Shown here one piece after another: positions 1 through 3,823 of a DNA stretch of 5,418 bases. A program made the translations under genes and the position numbers. The notes beneath the pieces were generated by a model, which made no database searches, was not told the DNA's origin, and saw only the letters and a list, made by a program, of their open reading frames with translations. This stretch comes from Clostridia bacterium (lineage in GTDB: Bacteria; Bacillota; Clostridia; Christensenellales; UBA1242): contig JAGART010000049.1 of NCBI GenBank assembly GCA_017622115.1, positions 1 to 5,418 of the forward strand. The letters run 5' to 3'. Within the stretch, counting starts at the first letter, position 1; each line of letters begins with the position of its first letter.

Positions 1-18
1 AACAGTTGACATATTAGC

Positions 19-98
19 AAAAAAGGTAAAAATTTTAAATACAATTTCGTATGGCGATTTCTTCGCCATTCATCTTCGCAAGCCTTTCAAAAAGATTT
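19..98. repeat. 80-bp direct repeat, copy 1
   Basis: This 80-bp block recurs at 237-316 with an offset of exactly 218 bp. I count two differences: C42 versus T260 and C66 versus T284. It contains a perfect 7-bp hairpin, ATGGCGA at 51-57 pairing with TCGCCAT at 63-69 around a 5-nt loop. A second possible stem pairs TCGCAAG (76-82) with CTTGCGA (102-108), just past the repeat, and would compete with the hairpin at 105-119. No A/T-flanked terminator structure is evident. It is probably an interspersed or locally duplicated intergenic element; I do not recognise its family. Confidence 0.85.
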
Positions 99-104
99 CC
101 TCTT

Positions 105-119
105 GCGAGTTTTACTCGC
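105..119. repeat. Short perfect hairpin between the repeat copies
   Basis: GCGAGT (105-110) and ACTCGC (114-119) are exact reverse complements around a TTT loop, a compact GC-containing 6-bp stem in a very AT-rich stretch. No T-run follows on either strand, so it does not read as an intrinsic terminator. Confidence 0.6.
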
Positions 120-129
120 TTTCTCTTCA

Positions 130-171
130 CAAAATAAAAAGTTTCCCTTTCCTCGTCAGCTTTTTATTTTG
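130..171. repeat. 12-bp inverted repeat between the repeat copies
   Basis: Positions 130-141 (CAAAATAAAAAG) and 160-171 (CTTTTTATTTTG) are perfectly complementary, with an 18-nt loop at 142-159 that is C/T-rich on the plus strand. The length of the match is notable, but the arms are almost pure A/T, so part of it may reflect base composition. Confidence 0.6.
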
Positions 172-236
172 CTCGTTTTTAAAAATTTTATTTTTATACT
201 CAATCTTTTCTCAATCTCCTTGCTCGATGTCAACAT

Positions 237-316
237 AAAAAAGGTAAAAATTTTAAATATAATTTCGTATGGCGATTTCTTCGTCATTCATCTTCGCAAG
301 CCTTTCAAAAAGATTT
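237..316. repeat. 80-bp direct repeat, copy 2
   Basis: This is the second copy of the block at 19-98. The hairpin is kept: ATGGCGA at 269-275 faces TCGTCAT at 281-287, and the single substitution turns a G-C pair into a G-T (G-U in plus-strand RNA) pair. The copy ends about 26 bp upstream of the esterase -35 box, so it could affect that promoter, but nothing in the sequence proves this. Confidence 0.85.
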
Positions 317-342
317 GATTTTTATAAATAACTTTATACAAG

Positions 343-372
343 TTGCAAAAAATAAACAATATATGCTATATT
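343..372 (+). promoter_or_regulatory. Sigma-A-type promoter for the esterase gene
   Basis: The -35 is TTGCAA (343-348). After an 18-bp spacer comes the -10 TATATT (367-372), preceded by a TGC extended -10 motif at 364-366. Transcription would start near 379, only a couple of bases before the Shine-Dalgarno, giving a leader of about 14 nt. The match is good but not perfect, and AT-rich DNA yields chance matches. Confidence 0.5.
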
Positions 373-392
373 TTATTATATAGGAGTTTTTT

Positions 393-1337
393 ATGGAACA
401 AAATTACACAGAAATACCTAAAAAGAACAAAAAAAGTTTACTTTTGGAACGATTTGGTACAAAATTAGTTTCCAAAATAATTCGCAAAGACAAATCTACA
501 AATGAAATCCAGTCTGTTTTAAACATACCATACACTCCCAACAAAACAGACAAATTAAGGCAATTTGACTGGCATTGTCCTGTCAAAATTTCAAATAATT
601 TATATCAAACGAAAACTCCCGTTTTATTTTACATTCACGGTGGTTCTTGGTCTGCTGCGGATAAAAGTATGTTTTCTCTCTTATCAAAAGAGTTTGCCGA
701 ACAAGGTTTAATCGTAATAAATATTAATTATAGTTTATTGCCAGAAAGCAATTTTGCTACAATTTATCAAGATTTAGTTAATTGCTTGACTTTTTGTCTT
801 AAAAAACGAGATATGTTAGGCATAGACCCACAAAAAGTCTTTTTTGCTGGTGATAGTGCTGGTGCTCATTTATCTAGTTTGATTTGCTCTAGAATTACTG
901 CTGGTGATTTGAAAATTGATATCAACATATTAGGAGTTATTCTATTTTATGGTGTATATGATTTAAAACGATTAGGTTCTTTGCGTTTTAGAAGTTGTAA
1001 TGTACTGCACGATTCTTTTTTGCAAACAAAAGGTGCAAATATTGAGCAATTTTATAAAGAATTTTCAACTACTACATACTTAACATCAAATTTCCCACCA
1101 GCATTTATCACCGCAGGAAAAATCGACAGCCTACATTTAGAAAGCGAAAGACTTATTGATAAATTAACAGAATTAAACGTACCTGTAACAAGTTTAATTT
1201 TCCCTAAAAACCGCCTAGATGCAAGACACGCTTTTGTAAATATAGAATTAAAAGCCCGCACGCAAGCACTCACAAAAGCATTTCAATTTATACACAATCA
1301 ACTTAAAAAAGCAGAAACAAAAAAAGAGCCTAACTAG
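393..1337 (+). CDS. Alpha/beta-hydrolase fold esterase (HGGxW type)
   Basis: A 314-residue serine hydrolase that probably cleaves a small carboxylic ester; the substrate cannot be told from sequence. Seen directly: an oxyanion-hole motif HGGSW (residues 82-86), the nucleophile elbow GDSAG (153-157, Ser155), an acid in GKID (Asp245) and a terminal histidine in ARHAF (His279). Together these give a complete Ser-Asp-His triad in the usual order and spacing for the esterase/lipase and acetyl-esterase group. The HGGxW form resembles the kynurenine-formamidase/BD-FAE-like branch more than classical HGGG hormone-sensitive-lipase members. The roughly 75-residue N-terminal part is basic, with no signal peptide or membrane helix, so the enzyme is probably cytosolic. 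The ATG start is supported by TAGGAG at 381-386 with a 6-nt gap. It is a stand-alone gene converging on ttcA. Confidence 0.88.
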   Translation: MEQNYTEIPKKNKKSLLLERFGTKLVSKIIRKDKSTNEIQSVLNIPYTPNKTDKLRQFDWHCPVKISNNLYQTKTPVLFYIHGGSWSAADKSMFSLLSKEFAEQGLIVININYSLLPESNFATIYQDLVNCLTFCLKKRDMLGIDPQKVFFAGDSAGAHLSSLICSRITAGDLKIDINILGVILFYGVYDLKRLGSLRFRSCNVLHDSFLQTKGANIEQFYKEFSTTTYLTSNFPPAFITAGKIDSLHLESERLIDKLTELNVPVTSLIFPKNRLDARHAFVNIELKARTQALTKAFQFIHNQLKKAETKKEPN

Positions 1338-1345
1338 ACTCTTTT
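1322..1345. terminator. Bidirectional terminator between esterase and ttcA
   Basis: AAAAGAG (1322-1328) pairs with CTCTTTT (1339-1345), with two further inner pairs after a C-A mismatch and a small loop. A-runs on the left and T-runs on the right let it work in both directions. It overlaps the esterase's last codons and the ttcA stop codon, so these convergent genes are only 6 bp apart and share one structure. The stem is short and AT-rich, so efficiency is uncertain. Confidence 0.6.
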
Positions 1346-2078
1346 ATTCATTATTTTCGTTAAAATTTGGTTTATCATCAAAAAGATTATTGCGTTCTGG
1401 GTGTGTAAGAGCACTCAAAATATGCTCGTGCACTTGCTTTATATGAGGTGCTAATGATGCGATATATTTTTTTATAAATTCTCGTTGAGTATTTTTATCT
1501 GCTGGGCAATCATTAAAAAACACAGGCAAATCTTTTGTTAATGCTGTTGTTTCCTTTTCCCAAACCAAAAGCATAGGTCTAATAACTGTTATTTTAGAAC
1601 GGTCTAAATTTGTAACGGGAGCAAAAGTATTTAGCCTACTTTCGTAAAACAACGACAAAAAGAAAGTTTCAATTAAATCGTTTGCGTGATGTCCCAAAGC
1701 AAGTTTATTGCACCCCAACGCTTTTGCCTCGTTAGCAAGCATTCCTCTACGCATACGAGTACAAAGACTGCACGGATTACTTTCTTTTCGTACTTCAAAC
1801 AGCAACTCATAAATTCTTGATGGAATAATCTTATGCTCCACACCTAACGAATTACAGTATTCGGTAATTTTAGAAAAATCAGAATTACCATTGTGTAAAT
1901 CAATAGTAATAGCAACTAATTGAAACCTTTTAGGATAATATCTTTGCAATCTTGCAAGTAATGTTAATAGAGCAAGACTATCTTTCCCCCCACTCAAACC
2001 TATTGCAATTTTATCACCATCATTTATCATATCGTATTGTTCTACTACTTTACGAATTTTTCCCTCTGTGCTTTTCAT
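1344..2078 (-). CDS. ttcA: TtcA-family tRNA 2-thiocytidine biosynthesis protein
   Basis: A 244-residue PP-loop ATPase that probably thiolates cytidine 32 of certain tRNAs, activating the base with ATP and delivering sulfur through an iron-sulfur cluster. Seen directly: the PP-loop SGGKDS (residues 29-34), a CSLC pair (Cys103, Cys106) followed by TRMRRG, the GHHANDLIET segment (129-138), and a third cysteine in NDCP (Cys191) lying six residues before QRE. From memory of E. coli TtcA, these three cysteines align with the cluster ligands, so cluster binding looks intact. It is shorter than the E. coli protein (about 311 residues), mainly at the ends. The ATG is preceded by AAGGAG at 2085-2090 with a 6-nt gap. 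It is a single gene with its own promoter, divergent from spoIIID. A related PP-loop tRNA thiolase of different target is the main alternative. Confidence 0.87.
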   Translation of the reverse strand: MKSTEGKIRKVVEQYDMINDGDKIAIGLSGGKDSLALLTLLARLQRYYPKRFQLVAITIDLHNGNSDFSKITEYCNSLGVEHKIIPSRIYELLFEVRKESNPCSLCTRMRRGMLANEAKALGCNKLALGHHANDLIETFFLSLFYESRLNTFAPVTNLDRSKITVIRPMLLVWEKETTALTKDLPVFFNDCPADKNTQREFIKKYIASLAPHIKQVHEHILSALTHPERNNLFDDKPNFNENNE

Positions 2079-2102
2079 TTTATTCTCCTTAAAATTTATA
2101 AT

Positions 2103-2131
2103 ATAATAGCAAAAATTTAAAAAATTTACAA
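2103..2131 (-). promoter_or_regulatory. Sigma-A-type promoter for ttcA
   Basis: Read on the minus strand, TTGTAA (2131-2126) and TATTAT (2108-2103) are separated by 17 bp, and the -10 carries an upstream TGC extended motif. The start would be near 2096, a few bases before the AAGGAG at 2090-2085. Spacing is ideal and orientation fits the gene. Confidence 0.55.
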
Positions 2132-2137
2132 TACATT

Positions 2138-2147
2138 GAGAACAATT
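2138..2147 (+). promoter_or_regulatory. Possible SpoIIID binding site
   Basis: GAGAACAATT matches nine of ten positions of the published SpoIIID consensus WWRRACARNY as I remember it. It sits just upstream of the ttcA -35 and about 80 bp upstream of spoIIID. SpoIIID autoregulation is known in Bacillus, which makes the place plausible. A ten-base degenerate motif is common by chance in AT-rich DNA. Confidence 0.2.
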
Positions 2148-2200
2148 TTATTTATCACCTAAAAATTTGCTAAATTTTGTCACTTTTACGAAATTAAAAG

Positions 2201-2208
2201 CATATTTT
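2201..2208 (+). promoter_or_regulatory. Possible sporulation-sigma -10 element for spoIIID
   Basis: CATATTTT, continuing AT, fits the CATAnnnT(A) -10 shared by the mother-cell factors sigma-E and sigma-K. spoIIID is sigma-E dependent in Bacillus. The -35 is not convincing: only TCACTTT-like sequence at about 2180-2186. The distance to the Shine-Dalgarno matches the compact layout of the other genes here. I see no good sigma-A promoter at this place. Confidence 0.3.
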
Positions 2209-2217
2209 ATTATTCAA

Positions 2218-2225
2218 AAGGGGTG
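2218..2225 (+). promoter_or_regulatory. Ribosome binding site deciding the spoIIID start
   Basis: AAGGGGTG resembles the ideal AAGGAGGTG and ends 3 nt before the ATG at 2229. An in-frame GTG at 2223 lies inside this Shine-Dalgarno, so it cannot be the initiation codon served by it. This favours the ATG two codons later. Confidence 0.7.
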
Positions 2226-2228
2226 AAA

Positions 2229-2516
2229 ATGAAAAGACCACATAACTATACAATTAATTTAGTAGCAGATTATTATATTAAAAATCGCACAACAGTAAGG
2301 GCTTGTGCAAAATATTTTAGTATCGGCAAAAGCACAATACACAACTATTTACACAAATTTTTGCCAGAAATTTCTCCTGAAAAATACAAAAAAGTGAGTG
2401 CTATTGCGCAACTCAACTTTTCTGAAAAACATATTCGTGGAGGACAATCAACTAAACAAAAATTTAAAACAATTTCTTTGGACGCATCACAAAATACCAA
2501 ATTGCAAACGCAATAA
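2229..2516 (+). CDS. spoIIID: Sporulation transcriptional regulator SpoIIID
   Basis: A 95-residue DNA-binding protein that in Bacillus activates and represses mother-cell genes between the sigma-E and sigma-K stages. Recognised from the helix-turn-helix at residues about 21-41 (TTVRACAKYFSIGKSTIH), followed by LPEISPE and the signature HIRGGQSTKQKFK (68-80). These line up well with B. subtilis SpoIIID as I recall it (KSTVH, LPEINP, HLRGGEATKLKY). The length matches the usual 90-95 residues. The last 15 residues are polar and probably unstructured. I chose the ATG at 2229 rather than the GTG at 2223 because the latter lies inside the ribosome binding site. In many spore formers spoIIID sits beside mreB or other cell-wall genes; here it is flanked by ttcA and an InlB-repeat gene, and its 3' end overlaps the latter by 53 bp in the opposite direction. 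Confidence 0.92.
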   Translation: MKRPHNYTINLVADYYIKNRTTVRACAKYFSIGKSTIHNYLHKFLPEISPEKYKKVSAIAQLNFSEKHIRGGQSTKQKFKTISLDASQNTKLQTQ

Positions 2517-3417
2517 TTGTAACACCGCACAATACACCAAACAAAATCCACCATAACGGACTAGGATTTTTATGCCATTTTGCATACAAAGTTACTGATT
2601 CTTGAAAAACATAATTTGCGCCTATCTTGTTGTTGTCGCCATAATTTGGATTTGTGTACCACCCCTCAAAAGTATATCCTTCTTTTGTAGGTGTTTTATC
2701 TTGCAAAACTCCCTCTTGTCCATTTTTATCGTAAGCATATACACCAAATTCAAAATGAATAGGTTCAAATTCCTCATCTGCAAATGTTATAACTAAATCA
2801 AGTTTTGTAAACTTTGCATACAACGTAATATCGCCAGTATTGCCGGCATTTATTGCTTCAACTTTATTTTCAAAAGCACTTTCTCTATACCAACCAACAA
2901 ATTCGTAACCATTTTTGCGTGGTTGGTTATCTTTTTGTGCAAAATCAATTTCATCTTCTATATTGTAAGATTTATCTTCTGCTGTATAAAAATTCACAGG
3001 GTCAACAACACCAGAAATATCATAAACAAATGTTAAAGCATATTCAATAGGTGTCCAATAGGCAATAATCTCTAAACTATTATTTTGTGCAATACTTAAA
3101 TCGGCAGCCTTAATATAATAAGCATCATTTGTTTCATCATAAGAAAGAGGATTTACCCTATCATATCCCCAGTAATCAAAATTATAACCTGTTTTATTTT
3201 GTGTTGGTTTTGTCAAATAATATGGCAAAATATCACTTGTAATTGTTGTCGAATTTGTTGTATCTATACTTTGTTGTGTTTTAGAATCTAAATAAGAAAT
3301 TGTATAGACTGCACTTTCCGCCCCAGCAGGAGTAGAATACACACAAGCAAAAGGTGTGCACGCAAATAAACACGCTATAACTGCAAAAAAACTAACGATA
3401 AAATTTGTTTTTGTCAT
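2464..3417 (-). CDS. Membrane-anchored InlB/Flg_new-repeat surface protein
   Basis: A 317-residue predicted extracytoplasmic protein. Residues 1-35 form a signal peptide (Lys3, a hydrophobic stretch rich in Phe/Ala/Cys, then a small-residue region around PAGAES). Three repeats of the InlB B-repeat (Listeria-Bacteroides, Flg_new) type follow at about 37-122, 126-203 and 207-281. The last two carry the clear signature: NGYEFVGWY ... ITLYAKF and EGYTFEGWY ... VTLYAKW. The first is divergent (TGYNFDYWGYD ... IIAYW). A hydrophobic helix at about 288-310 plus a basic tail (MRPKK) anchors the C terminus; there is no LPxTG sorting signal. VIAC and LFAC in the leader loosely resemble a lipobox, so a lipoprotein is a weak alternative. 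The ATG is preceded by AGAGG at 3424-3428. Role is unknown: adhesion or surface display is inferred from the repeat family only. Confidence 0.85.
   Translation of the reverse strand: MTKTNFIVSFFAVIACLFACTPFACVYSTPAGAESAVYTISYLDSKTQQSIDTTNSTTITSDILPYYLTKPTQNKTGYNFDYWGYDRVNPLSYDETNDAYYIKAADLSIAQNNSLEIIAYWTPIEYALTFVYDISGVVDPVNFYTAEDKSYNIEDEIDFAQKDNQPRKNGYEFVGWYRESAFENKVEAINAGNTGDITLYAKFTKLDLVITFADEEFEPIHFEFGVYAYDKNGQEGVLQDKTPTKEGYTFEGWYTNPNYGDNNKIGANYVFQESVTLYAKWHKNPSPLWWILFGVLCGVTIIAFAIWYFVMRPKKLF
2543..2571 (+). terminator. Weak candidate terminator for spoIIID inside the opposing gene
   Basis: AAAATCC (2543-2549) pairs with GGATTTT (2564-2570), followed by one further T. The loop is 14 nt and the U-run is part of the stem, so it would be a poor intrinsic terminator. 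It is the only candidate I see soon after the spoIIID stop, and it lies in the membrane-helix coding part of the InlB-repeat gene. Confidence 0.18.
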
Positions 3418-3435
3418 ATATTACCTCTAAAAGAT

Positions 3436-3464
3436 ATTATAACCTAAATCAATCACAAAATCAA
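3436..3464 (-). promoter_or_regulatory. Sigma-A-type promoter for the InlB-repeat gene
   Basis: On the minus strand TTGATT (3464-3459) and a consensus TATAAT (3441-3436) are separated by 17 bp. The start would be near 3429, next to the AGAGG at 3428-3424, giving a leader of about 12-13 nt. This is the best-matching promoter in the window. Confidence 0.6.
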
Positions 3465-3474
3465 ATAATTTTGC

Positions 3475-3485
3475 ATACATTGTAT
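3475..3485. promoter_or_regulatory. Small palindrome upstream of the InlB-repeat promoter
   Basis: ATACA-T-TGTAT is a perfect 5-bp inverted repeat with a one-base centre, 10 bp upstream of the -35. Its position would suit an activator or repressor site, but a match of this size is easily accidental in such AT-rich DNA. Confidence 0.2.
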
Positions 3486-3502
3486 TTATTATCAAAAACA
3501 AA

Positions 3503-3535
3503 AAAAAGAACAGATTAAATTAATCTGCTCTTTTT
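3503..3535. terminator. Strong intrinsic terminator of the minus-strand operon
   Basis: CAGATTA (3511-3517) pairs with TAATCTG (3521-3527) around an AAT loop. After one A-C mismatch a second 7-bp stem, AAAAAGA (3503-3509) with TCTTTTT (3529-3535), extends it. Read on the minus strand the hairpin is followed by a T-rich tract, just past the stop of the 83-residue gene. It separates that operon from the InlB-repeat promoter and could also work on the plus strand. Confidence 0.8.
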
Positions 3536-3548
3536 ATATAGACATTAA

Positions 3549-3800
3549 TTAGTCAGTAGTGATTATAGTCTTGATTTCATTAAGTTGTTCTAAACTCAAA
3601 ATATCAATTTTTCTACGTGCATCAGCATAAGCCAACTTCAAAATTTCAGGATATTTTTCATCTTGAACTTTATTTACCATAATGTCAGCAAGTTTCAACA
3701 ACTCTTCTTTTGTAGTGTATTCGATAGATGTTAAAATCTTTTCAAATACATTATAACTCATTTCAACTACTTTTGGATTATCTGGTGTTAATTTTTCCAT
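3549..3800 (-). CDS. Small helical protein of unknown function, second gene of operon
   Basis: An 83-residue protein I do not recognise. It is acidic/basic mixed, has no cysteine, Trp, signal peptide or membrane segment, and looks almost entirely alpha-helical: helices at about 8-27, 30-45, 50-66 and 69-80, linked by short turns (EYTTKEE, DEKYPE, LSLEQ). This is the look of a small cytosolic adaptor or partner protein. The ATG has AGGAG at 3810-3814 with a 9-nt gap. It begins 23 bp after the stop of the coiled-coil gene, with no promoter or terminator between, and is followed by a strong terminator, so the two are probably co-transcribed. Reality of the gene is supported by the ribosome binding site, operon position and balanced composition. 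Function is unassigned. Confidence 0.75.
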   Translation of the reverse strand: MEKLTPDNPKVVEMSYNVFEKILTSIEYTTKEELLKLADIMVNKVQDEKYPEILKLAYADARRKIDILSLEQLNEIKTIITTD

Positions 3801-3823
3801 AATGTATTACTCCTAAAATTTTA

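Larger units (their letters stand above)
99..236. other. Non-coding spacer between the two repeat copies
   Basis: This 138-bp spacer shows no credible gene. It is unusually rich in short inverted repeats and in recurring CTCG/CTTGCG-type words. The TTG-initiated plus-strand frame crossing it (103-318) has no ribosome binding site and runs into repeat copy 2. The minus-strand frames are short. Together with the flanking copies it makes positions 1-340 a gene-free tract. Confidence 0.5.

Noticed and set aside
19..316. CRISPR array
   Set aside because: There are only two copies of an 80-bp unit with a 138-bp interval. CRISPR repeats are shorter, more numerous and evenly spaced, and no cas gene is visible.
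103..318. A 71-codon plus-strand frame opening with TTG across the repeat region
   Set aside because: It has no ribosome binding site, a low-complexity Phe/Ile/Lys/Leu-rich translation, and runs from the spacer into repeat copy 2. It is better explained as chance openness in repeated AT-rich DNA.
2223..2225. GTG as the spoIIID start
   Set aside because: It is embedded in the AAGGGGTG ribosome binding site itself; the ATG at 2229 has correct spacing.
2853..3050. Plus-strand frames inside the InlB-repeat gene (also 2602-2796)
   Set aside because: No Shine-Dalgarno, biased composition, and complete overlap with a protein showing clear domain signatures on the other strand.
3474..3481. CATACATT on the plus strand, a good sigma-E -10 match
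   Set aside because: There is no fitting -35 about 14 bp upstream and no plus-strand gene downstream. It lies within the ATACA-T-TGTAT palindrome and is probably coincidental.
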